The position numbers were made by a program, and so were the translations under genes. From NCBI GenBank assembly GCA_028824015.1, contig JAPPFC010000036.1:221949-285948 (forward strand): 64,000 nt of DNA, given 5' to 3'. Each line of letters begins with the position of its first letter. Within the stretch, counting starts at the first letter, position 1. The DNA is from a bacterium. Its GTDB lineage: Bacteria > Actinomycetota > Acidimicrobiia > Spongiisociales > ZC4RG35. The notes under the pieces were generated by a model. The model was not told the origin of the DNA. It made no database searches and saw nothing but the letters and a program-made list of their open reading frames with translations. Of this stretch, positions 53,170 to 62,046 are shown piece by piece.

Positions 53170-53856
53170 TCAGGCATTGGCGCGTTGCTTCTCGACCAGC
53201 GTCTTGGCCGTCTCGGCGGCCACCGCTGCGTCGCGGCAATAGGCGTCGGCGCCCACCGCCTCCCCGAACTCCTCGTTGAGGGGAGCGCCTCCGACCAGGA
53301 CTATGTACTCCTCCCGGATGCCCTCTTCCTTCATGGCGTCGATCACCACCTTCATGTAGGGCATGGTGGTGGTCAGGAGGGCCGACATCCCCAGAATGTC
53401 GGGCTCGTGCTCCTCCAGGGCCGTGAGAAACTCCTCGGCGTCGGTGTTGATTCCCAGGTTGATAACCTCGAATCCCGCTCCCTCCAGCATCATCGCCACC
53501 AGGTTCTTCCCGATGTCGTGGATGTCTCCCTTGACGGTGCCGATCACCACCTTGCCCACCGACTCGACGCCGGAGGCCGACAGTATGGGTCGGAGTATCT
53601 CCATGCCGGCCTTCATGGCCTTGGCGGCCAGGAGCACCTCGGGGACGAAGAGGATGCCGTCGCGGAAATCGATCCCCACGATCCGCATGCCCTCTACCAG
53701 CGCCTCGTTGAGCACCTTTTGGGCATCCCACGATCGCTCCAGTAGAATTTCGGTTCCTTCAGCGATCTCGTCGGCCAAGCCGTCGTAGAGATCGTCGTGC
53801 ATTTGCTCAACGAGTTCTTCGTCGTCGAGAGAACCCAAGTCAAAGTCTTCACTCAT
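53170..53856 (-). CDS. Corrinoid methyl-carrier protein (MtgC/MttC-like)
   Basis: A 228-residue B12-binding protein. Residues 15-95 are the helical cap domain (B12-binding_2: EILLERSWDAQKVLNEALVEGMRIVG). The Rossmann part holds the base-off cobalamin motif DxHxxG at 111-116 (GDIHDIGKN), with His113 as the lower axial ligand. A later GMSALLTTTMPYMKVVIDAMK and VLVGGAPLNEEF complete the family pattern. It carries the methyl group between the MttB-family enzyme and the folate methyltransferase. Ribosome binding site AGGAGAA precedes ATG 53856. It heads a six-gene operon. Confidence 0.95.
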   Translation of the reverse strand: MSEDFDLGSLDDEELVEQMHDDLYDGLADEIAEGTEILLERSWDAQKVLNEALVEGMRIVGIDFRDGILFVPEVLLAAKAMKAGMEILRPILSASGVESVGKVVIGTVKGDIHDIGKNLVAMMLEGAGFEVINLGINTDAEEFLTALEEHEPDILGMSALLTTTMPYMKVVIDAMKEEGIREEYIVLVGGAPLNEEFGEAVGADAYCRDAAVAAETAKTLVEKQRANA

Positions 53857-53956
53857 GGTTTCTCCTGTTGGATGGGAGGGCTTGACGCCGACGGATTTGG
53901 GAAACATCTTAGGGCGACGGACTTTGGAAAGTAACTTCACCCGCAGTGCAGGAAAA

Positions 53957-53986
53957 GTTTACACAATGTCAAGCCGGTGTGCAAAC
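53957..53986. promoter_or_regulatory. Inverted repeat in the divergent corrinoid/dimethylglycine promoter region
   Basis: GTTTACACA (53957-53965) and TGTGCAAAC (53978-53986) form an inverted repeat with one mismatch and a 12-base spacer. The site sits roughly midway between the corrinoid protein gene (starts 53856, minus) and the dehydrogenase gene (starts 54040, plus). GTTTACACAAT occurs again exactly at 58556-58566. A shared operator for both divergent operons is likely but untested. Confidence 0.5.
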
Positions 53987-54039
53987 AATACAGCACCATT
54001 TAAAATCCCCTCCTGTCCCCGTCTATAGGGAGTAGAGAT

Positions 54040-56541
54040 ATGGACTTCCCCACCAGCGCCCATGTGATAGTTATCGGAGCAGGCATTGCAGGAAACTCGG
54101 TGGTAGGACACCTGGCCGAAATGGGTTGGAAGAACATAGTCCAGATAGACAAAGGACCCCTCCCCAACCCCGGCGGTTCCACCGGGCACGCTTCCAACTT
54201 CTGCTTCCCGGTCGATCACTCCAAAGAGATGACCATGCTCACCCTGGATTCCACCAGGCAGTACGCGGAGATGGATGTCATGGTGGTCTCCGGAGGCATC
54301 GAGGTGGCTCGCGCCCCCGAGCGCATGGAAGAACTCCGCCGCCGCATGACGTCGGCCACCGCCTGGGGCGTGGAGTCCCACCTCATCTCGCCCGCCGAGG
54401 TGGAGGAACTGGTGCCCTTCATCAACCGGGACATCATTCTGGGAGGCTTCTACAGTCCCGGGGTCACCGTGGTCGACTCGCTCCGGGCCGGAACCATCAT
54501 GCGGGAGAGGGCGCAGGCTCTCGACGCCCTGACCGTCCTGCCCAACACCGAGGTGCTGAGCATGGAAGTCAGAAACGGCGCCATCGCGGCGGTCGTGACC
54601 GACAAGGGCCGGATCGAGACCGAGCATCTGGTCATCGCCTGCGGAGTGTGGAGTCCCCGCATGGCGGAGATGGCCGGCGCCACCATCCCTCTCACCCCCG
54701 CCGTCCACCAGATGATCGACGTCGGTCCGATACCGGTCCTGCAGGCCACCAATTCGGAGATCGGCTATCCGATCGTGCGGGACATGGACACCTACATGTA
54801 CGAGCGTCAGACAGCCGGGTCGATGGAGGTCGGCTCCTACGCCCACCGTCCGATCTTCCACCATCCGAACGACATCCCGTCCCTGGGAGAGTCCCTCCTC
54901 TCCCCCACCGAGTTGCCCTTCACCGACGAGGACTTCGACCTGCAGATGGAGCACGCCCTGGAGTTGATGCCCGAGATCCTGTCGGCGGCGGAGATCCGCT
55001 ATGCCATCAACGGCCTCCTGTCCCTCACCCCCGACGCCATGCCTCTCCTCGGGGAGACCGTTGAGGTCCGGAACCTCTGGTCGGCGGCGGCGGTCTGGAT
55101 CAAGGAGGGCCCCGGAGTGGGGAAGATGATCGCCCAGTGGATGACCCAGGGGTATCCCGAGATCGACCCCCACTCCTCCGACATCGCTCGTTTCTACAGA
55201 TACGCCCGGAACAACCACCACATCTACGCCCGGTGCTCGGAGCACTTCAACAAGACCTACGGCATCGTTCACCCCCGCGAGCAGTGGGAGTCCAACCGGA
55301 GGGTCCGCACGGTCCCCGCCTATCCGCGGCAGGTGGAACTGGGAGCGGTCTTCTACGAGGCGGGAGGCTGGGAGAGACCCCAGTGGTACGAGGTGAACGC
55401 TCCCCTGGTGGAGAAGTACGGGGTGGAGGGCCGCGAACATGAATGGGACGCCCGTTGGTGGTCGCCGATCATCAACGCCGAGCACCTCGCCATGCGCGAG
55501 AGCGTGGGGATGGTGGACCTGACCGCCTTCGCCATCTTCGACATCACCGGACCCGGCGTGGTCGACTACATCCAGAAGATGGCCGTCAACCAGTGCGATG
55601 TGCGGGTGGGACGCGCCGTCTACACCCCTCTCCTAACCGAGACCGGAGGTTTCCGGGCCGATCTCACCATCCTCCGTCTCGGCGAGCACCACTACCGGGT
55701 GATCAGCGGTGGAGGCGACGGCGCCCGGGACCGCTACTGGTTCCGCAAGCACCTGCCCGACGACGGGTCCGTGACCTTCGTCGACAACACCTCAGGGGTG
55801 TCGACGGTGGGTCTGTGGGGGCCTAATGCCCGGAAAGTCATCGAGAGTCTCACCTCCGACGACGTTTCCCACCAGGGCTTTCCCTACGGATCGGTCAGGG
55901 AGGTCAACCTGAGGGGAATCGACACCCTCATGCTTCGCATCTCCTACGTCGGAGAGTTGGGATGGGAGATCTCGGTCTCCATGGAACAGGGTCTCCAGCT
56001 GTGGGACATGCTGTGGGAAGCAGGCCAGGAGTGGGGGGTCGTCCCGGTGGGCATCGGCGTGTACGGAACGACCGGGCGCCTCGAGAAGGGCTACCGCCTG
56101 ATGGGCGCCGAGTTGGAGTCCGAGTACAACCCGGTGGAAGCAGGACTGGCTCGCCCGAAGGTCAAGAAGGCCGACTTCATCGGTAAGGGACCCTACCTGC
56201 AGGCGCGCGCCGAAGACCCGGCCACGATCCTGTGCACCCTCACCGTGGAAGACCACACCTCGGCGTCGGGCATCGAGCGCTACATGGGCGGCAACGAGCC
56301 GATCCTCACCCCCGACGGGCAACGCATCACCGACAGCCACGGCCGTCCCTCCTATGTCACCAGCGCGGGGAACGGACCCTCCGTGGGCAAATACCTCCTG
56401 TTGGCCTACCTGCCGCCCGAGCACGCGGTGGAGGGCCGGGAGTTGGCGGTGATGTACATGAACGAGTTGTATCCGGTCAAGGTGGCCGTGGCGGGCAGCA
56501 CCCCGCTGTTCGACCCCGCCAACGAACGGATGAGGCGCTGA
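54040..56541 (+). CDS. Dimethylglycine/sarcosine dehydrogenase-like flavoprotein with folate-binding GcvT domain
   Basis: An 833-residue two-part enzyme. Residues 1-400 are a DAO-type flavin oxidoreductase: VIVIGAGIAGNSVVGHLAEMGW (GxGxxG at 13-18). NPGGSTGHASNF follows, whose His50 aligns with the covalent flavin histidine of dimethylglycine dehydrogenase. LSLTPDAMPLLGE also belongs to this part. Residues about 430-740 are a GcvT aminomethyltransferase domain (REHEWDARWWSPIINAEHLAMRESVGMVDLTAF) and the rest its C-terminal barrel. These enzymes oxidise N-methylglycines and pass the one-carbon unit to tetrahydrofolate, giving electrons to ETF. Ribosome binding site AGGGAG. It is divergent from the corrinoid operon and followed directly by ETF genes. 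Confidence 0.92.
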   Translation: MDFPTSAHVIVIGAGIAGNSVVGHLAEMGWKNIVQIDKGPLPNPGGSTGHASNFCFPVDHSKEMTMLTLDSTRQYAEMDVMVVSGGIEVARAPERMEELRRRMTSATAWGVESHLISPAEVEELVPFINRDIILGGFYSPGVTVVDSLRAGTIMRERAQALDALTVLPNTEVLSMEVRNGAIAAVVTDKGRIETEHLVIACGVWSPRMAEMAGATIPLTPAVHQMIDVGPIPVLQATNSEIGYPIVRDMDTYMYERQTAGSMEVGSYAHRPIFHHPNDIPSLGESLLSPTELPFTDEDFDLQMEHALELMPEILSAAEIRYAINGLLSLTPDAMPLLGETVEVRNLWSAAAVWIKEGPGVGKMIAQWMTQGYPEIDPHSSDIARFYRYARNNHHIYARCSEHFNKTYGIVHPREQWESNRRVRTVPAYPRQVELGAVFYEAGGWERPQWYEVNAPLVEKYGVEGREHEWDARWWSPIINAEHLAMRESVGMVDLTAFAIFDITGPGVVDYIQKMAVNQCDVRVGRAVYTPLLTETGGFRADLTILRLGEHHYRVISGGGDGARDRYWFRKHLPDDGSVTFVDNTSGVSTVGLWGPNARKVIESLTSDDVSHQGFPYGSVREVNLRGIDTLMLRISYVGELGWEISVSMEQGLQLWDMLWEAGQEWGVVPVGIGVYGTTGRLEKGYRLMGAELESEYNPVEAGLARPKVKKADFIGKGPYLQARAEDPATILCTLTVEDHTSASGIERYMGGNEPILTPDGQRITDSHGRPSYVTSAGNGPSVGKYLLLAYLPPEHAVEGRELAVMYMNELYPVKVAVAGSTPLFDPANERMRR

Positions 56542-56542
56542 G

Positions 56543-57304
56543 GTGAACATCCTCGTCTGTGTGAAACGGGTGCCCGCACCCGGCGCACGGATCGTCCTCA
56601 CCGACGACTCCCAGGGGATCGACACCCGGCACCTCGGGTTCACCACCAGCCCGCACGAGGAGTGCGCGGTGGAAGCGGCCGTGCAGCTGAAGGAAAAGCA
56701 CGGCGGCACCACCACCGTTCTCACCCTGGGGCCGCCGGAGGCGACCGAGCAACTCCGCTACTCGGTCTCGGTCGGAGCCGACAAGGTGGTGCTGGTACCG
56801 GCCGACACCACCGAGTTGGACCCCCAGGCGACGGCCGCGGCCCTGGTCGAGGCCATCGAGGAACTGGAGACCGAAACCCCCTTCGACCTGATCCTCTTCG
56901 GGAACGAGTCGGCGGACTCGGGGGGGTACCAGGTGGGGATCAGGGTGGCCCGGAAACTGGGCCGTCCGGTCATAAGCGGCTTGAAGGGGATAGAGATCGA
57001 TGGCGACCGGATGGTGGGCCGCCGCGAGACCGACGAGGGCTTCGAGGTATACCGCCTTCCGATGCCTGCGGTGGCCGCGGCCAAAGAGGGCATCACCCTG
57101 CCCCGCTATCCCACGCTTCCCGGCCGCCTCAAGTCCCGGCGGGCGGAGATCCAGGAGGTCCCGGCGGGGTTGAGGACGGGAGGCCAGGAGATGGTCAGCC
57201 TGCTGAAACCGGCCGAAGAAGTCACCGAGACCGTCATCCTCGGACACGGCGCCGAAGCCGCTCCGGGTGTGGTGCGCCTCCTGGAGGAGGTGGGCCTCCT
57301 GTGA
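56543..57304 (+). CDS. etfB: Electron transfer flavoprotein subunit beta
   Basis: A 253-residue ETF beta subunit. Characteristic segments are NILVCVKRVPAPGARI, SPHEECAVEAAVQLKEKHGG, LGPPEATEQLRYSVSVGADKVVLV and FDLILFGNESADSGGYQVGIRVARKLGRPVIS, followed by RLPMPAVAAAKEGITLPRYPTLPGRLKSRRAEI. It accepts electrons from the dehydrogenase just upstream and perhaps from the acyl-CoA dehydrogenases in the window. GTG start directly after the dehydrogenase stop; its end overlaps ETF alpha by 4 bases. Confidence 0.96.
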   Translation: MNILVCVKRVPAPGARIVLTDDSQGIDTRHLGFTTSPHEECAVEAAVQLKEKHGGTTTVLTLGPPEATEQLRYSVSVGADKVVLVPADTTELDPQATAAALVEAIEELETETPFDLILFGNESADSGGYQVGIRVARKLGRPVISGLKGIEIDGDRMVGRRETDEGFEVYRLPMPAVAAAKEGITLPRYPTLPGRLKSRRAEIQEVPAGLRTGGQEMVSLLKPAEEVTETVILGHGAEAAPGVVRLLEEVGLL

Positions 57305-58272
57305 GCCGGATCCTGGTGTTCGTGGACAACGACCGGGGGACCCTCTCGCCTTCGGCTCTCGAGGCCCTCACCCCCGCCCGTGTCCTGGCCGAGGGCCTGG
57401 ACGCATCCCTGGAGTTGGCGACGGTCGGCGAAGGAGGCCGGGCGGCCCTCGAGCCGGTGGGCCTTCCGGGACACGTGATGTCCCATCCGGTCCTCACCGA
57501 CTACGCCCCCGAGGCCTACGGAGAAGCGTTGGCCCAGTTGGCCTCCGAAAAGAACGCCTCGGTGGTCATCTCTCTGGGGGATGACCGCGGCGCCGAGGTG
57601 ATGGCTCATGCCGCCGCCGTCCTGGACCAACCGCTGGTGGCCAACGTCACCGAGATCGTGGACACCGGGGGGCCTGACGGCGCCTGGGAGGTGATCCGGG
57701 TGAGATGGGGCGGGAGCCTCCTCGAGAGAGCCCGGCTCAGATCAACCTTAAAACTCCTGACCATTGCCCCGCATACCTTCCCGGCCCCCGATTCGGCCGG
57801 GGACGCCGCCGGTTCGCTCACCACCTTCGTCCCTGAAATACCCGATGCCCTGGCCCGCACCAGGGTGGTGGAGAGGGTCAAGCTGGCCGAGGGACTCACC
57901 CTGGCCACCGCCCCGGTGGTGGTGAGCGGCGGGAGAGGGGTGGGAAGCGCCGAGAACTTCGCAATTCTCGAGGAGTTGGCGGAGTTGCTGGGAGGAGTGG
58001 TGGGGTGTTCTCGCGTGGCGACCAACAACGGCTGGCGGCCCCACTCCGACCAGGTCGGACAGACCGGCACCCGAATAGCCCCCGACCTCTACATTGCCTG
58101 CGGCATCTCCGGCGCCGTCCAGCATTGGGTGGGCTGCATGGCCTCCAAACAGATCCTGGCGATCAACACCGACCCGGAGGCGCCCCTGGTGACCAAGGCC
58201 GACTATGCGGTCATCGGCGACCTCCACGAAATCCTGGCCGCGGTGATCGCCGAGATCAAGGCTCGCGGCTAG
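57301..58272 (+). CDS. etfA: Electron transfer flavoprotein subunit alpha
   Basis: A 323-residue ETF alpha subunit. The N-terminal domain is SRILVFVDNDRGTLSPSALEAL; the C-terminal FAD domain has VVVSGGRGVGSAENFAILEELAELLGGVVGCSRVATNNGWRPHSDQVGQTGTRIAPDLYIACGISGAVQHWVGC, the classic alpha-subunit signature, and ILAINTDPEAPLVTKADYAVIGDLHEILAAVI. No ETF:quinone oxidoreductase gene is next to it, so onward transfer must rely on one elsewhere. Confidence 0.96.
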   Translation: MSRILVFVDNDRGTLSPSALEALTPARVLAEGLDASLELATVGEGGRAALEPVGLPGHVMSHPVLTDYAPEAYGEALAQLASEKNASVVISLGDDRGAEVMAHAAAVLDQPLVANVTEIVDTGGPDGAWEVIRVRWGGSLLERARLRSTLKLLTIAPHTFPAPDSAGDAAGSLTTFVPEIPDALARTRVVERVKLAEGLTLATAPVVVSGGRGVGSAENFAILEELAELLGGVVGCSRVATNNGWRPHSDQVGQTGTRIAPDLYIACGISGAVQHWVGCMASKQILAINTDPEAPLVTKADYAVIGDLHEILAAVIAEIKARG

Positions 58273-58323
58273 GCGTCACACGCCTGCGGGGGCCCGCGCC
58301 CGTGGCTTGAACCCCCGAACGGT

Positions 58324-58340
58324 GTTCCACTAGGTGGAAC
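58324..58340. promoter_or_regulatory. Perfect palindrome GTTCCACTAGGTGGAAC, candidate betaine operator (copy 2)
   Basis: GTTCCAC-TAG-GTGGAAC is a perfect inverted repeat of 7-base arms around TAG, 52 bases past the etfA stop. A degenerate copy (ATTCCACTAGACGAAAC) is at 5096-5112 between the ProX-channel gene and the BCCT transporter gene. Size and symmetry fit a dimeric repressor or activator site. It is too small for a strong terminator without a T-run, although weak termination after etfA cannot be excluded. Confidence 0.5.
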
Positions 58341-58390
58341 TATTTAGTCCGGGGTTTGCCCTCCCTTATAGTTGACGTTCTGTTAACTTA

Positions 58391-58419
58391 ACTAGTAACC
58401 AGATGACCGTCACTAGTAA
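58391..58419. promoter_or_regulatory. Direct repeats ACTAGTAA two helical turns apart
   Basis: ACTAGTAA occurs at 58391-58398 and again at 58412-58419, 21 bases apart start to start. Equal-face spacing of two DNA turns is typical of tandem binding by response-regulator or AraC-type activators. They lie between the palindrome at 58324 and the proV start. Function is inferred from spacing only. Confidence 0.35.
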
Positions 58420-58603
58420 ACGCATATGAGCCTCGCAGAACTTGTCGCCGATTCGGCAGACTCAAACCGGTGTATTCAGCTCTGGAATTGCCTTGGGCAT
58501 GAAGAACAAGTAGCCCCTATTACAACGCGCGGTCAGCCTCAACCTTTAGAGTTCGGTTTACACAATCAATGTTGTCGGACTGGGAGCGGCCGGAAAGGGC
58601 GAT

Positions 58604-59823
<1,220 letters not shown>

Positions 59824-59827
<4 letters not shown>

Positions 59828-61962
59828 GGGCCGCAGGACTGATACTCGCCCAGGCCGAGGAGGCGGAAGCCCCCCTGCGTTTCTGGGAAAACGCCATACT
59901 CGACGAGTGGGAGATCCCCTTCGGGTTCTGGATGGACGAGATGGTGTCGTGGGTGGTCGCCAACATGGAAACCGTGTTGGACATCATCAAGTGGCCCTTC
60001 TCGTTCCTGTTCCGCAACTTTGTCGTCAGCCCCGAGTACCACCCATGGTGGGAACTGACCGACATGCCTTGGCTTCTGGTGTGCGCCATCGTGCTGGTGG
60101 TCGCCACCCTCACCCGCAATCTCAGGGTGGGAGTAGGCCTGGCCGTGATGCTGGCGCTCTGCGGGTTGTTGGGCAACGAGTTCTGGGAGGAGACGGTCGT
60201 CACCATCGGCCTGGTGGTGGTCTCGGTGGTGATCTGCGCGATCATCGGCATTCCCCTCGGCGTGCTGTGCGGGCGCGTCGACGGGGTGTGGAACGCGGTG
60301 CGACCGGCTCTCGACGCCATGCAGGTGGTCCACGCCTTCGTCTACATCATTCCGTTCATCTTCTTCTTCGGACTGGGACCGGAGCCGGCCACCATGGTGA
60401 CGATGGTGTTCGCCATACCTCCTCTGATACGGCTCACCAACCTGGGGATCCGCCAGGTTCCCGCCGACGTGGTGGAAGCCAGCCGCGCCTACGGGGCCTC
60501 GGAGTGGAGGGTGCTGCTGGATGTGCAGATCCCCCTGGCTCGCCCCGCCATAATGACCGGGCTCAACCAGACTCTGCTGCTCTCCATCTCGATGATCGGC
60601 ATCGCGGCCATCATGGGCGCCAGCGGACTGGGCCTACTGGTGTTCCGGGCGGTCATCAACATCGACACTCCCCTCTCGACTTCGGCGGGCCTGGCCCTGT
60701 TCATCGTGGCGGTGGTGCTGGACCGCATCTCCCAGACCGAGTCCGGCGAGGGCGCCAATCTCTTCACCCGCATCTACCGGGCCTGGGCGCACCGGCGCGA
60801 TCCCGAGGCCCTGCTGGCCGGATCGGGCGGCGGCGATCCGGACGCCAACGAAGGCAAACCCGCCCCGGCCGGCGCCTCGGAACGCACCTGTGCGCTGGTG
60901 GCCCTGGTCGGCTCGTTGGTCGGGATCGTCTCGGTGTTCCTGCCCTGGAGCCTGGACTCGGGGCTGGTCTCCGGTTACAGCCGCGCCGCCGACCTTGACC
61001 TGGCGGGAGTGAGCGCCAACGGACTGGCGGCCGAGGGAGGAAGCTATTTCGGCATCGCCGTCCTGGCGATGAGCCTGCTGTTGCTGGGAGCGGCCGTCAC
61101 GACCCTGACCCGCCCGGGCCGGGGGGCACGATGGTTCGGCGCCGACGGGGCGCTTTTGTTCGCCGGGGGCGCGTTGATCGCCGCAATTTCCTACCTGTGG
61201 ATCGAACCCTCTCCCGAGGCTGTCTCGCACCAGGACGGTATCGGGACCTGGGCGGCCCTGGCGGGTGGCGTGATTGCGGTGATCGGAGCGGCGCTCTGGA
61301 TCCGCATCGCCCCCTACAGCCCGCTCCGGCCGCTTCGGATCAACATCTCGTTCAGCCGGATTGCCATAGCGCTGGTGATCGTTGGCTTGCTGGGGGTGGC
61401 AGGCCTGTCACCGTGGTTTGTGGACGCCCGGGCCCAGTCGGTGATCACCCCCGAACTGCAGGCCGAGATCGACGAACTCGAGAAGGAGGCCCGGGAGGAC
61501 ACCACCAAAGCGGGACAAAACGCCATATCAATCGCCACCCTGGTGGCCGAAGCGCAGCGCAAGAATCCCATTGCAGCCGACGGCTTCACGGCGAACGGAC
61601 CCGGCCTGGGACGCCTGGTCCTGTGGTTGGGAGTGGTGGGCGCCCTGTTCAGCCTGCCGGCCGCCGGGGTGTTCGGCGGCGGCGAGCGGCGTCGCTGGAT
61701 GTGGAGCGTGGCGGTCTCGGCTGTCGGGGTGGGAGTCCTGCTTGCGTCCGGAGGCTGGATCGCCTCGCTGGTGCGCGCCTCCGATCCCAATTTCGTCAGC
61801 GGGTTTGGTTCATTCCTATGCCTGCTGGCAGGGTTCTTTCTCTTCATCTCCTCGCGGGGTGTCCTGAAAGAGTTCCGTCGGTCCATGGTCTACGCGGGCG
61901 ACTCCGGGCTGATGGCCCAACGCGGGGGCCCGCAGGCCTCCGCGGCCACAGAAGCGACTTGA
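59824..61962 (+). CDS. proW: ProW-like ABC permease with an extra C-terminal membrane domain
   Basis: A 712-residue protein. Residues 1 to about 320 are a normal ProW permease with GVLCGRVDGVWNAVRPALDAMQVVHAFVYIIPF, PPLIRLTNLGIRQVPADVVEASRAYGASEWRVLLDVQIPLARP (EAA loop) and LNQTLLLSISMIGIAAIMGASGLG. After a linker (about 330-360) comes an unfamiliar domain with seven or so hydrophobic segments. A predicted extracytoplasmic coiled coil lies at about 540-565 (ITPELQAEIDELEKEARED). This tail is not part of known ProW proteins and could sense osmotic or membrane state. The gene is followed 84 bases later by the tandem binding protein. Confidence 0.9.
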
Positions 61963-62046
61963 TTCACACACAGGAGGAATACACCAAAGGAGACCTCTGA
62001 CAGACGGCAACAAGCCAAGATGGAAGGAACAGAAAAGGAGCACTAC

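Larger units (their letters stand above)
58273..58603. other. Regulatory intergenic region before the second proV
   Basis: This 331-base gap holds no convincing gene but is rich in signals: a perfect 17-base palindrome (58324-58340), a possible -35 TTGACG (58372-58377) followed by AT-rich DNA, two ACTAGTAA direct repeats (58391 and 58412) and GTTTACACAAT (58556-58566). A 62-codon open frame at 58426-58614 has no ribosome binding site and is not called. The density of signals suggests complex control of the second quaternary amine importer. Confidence 0.55.
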
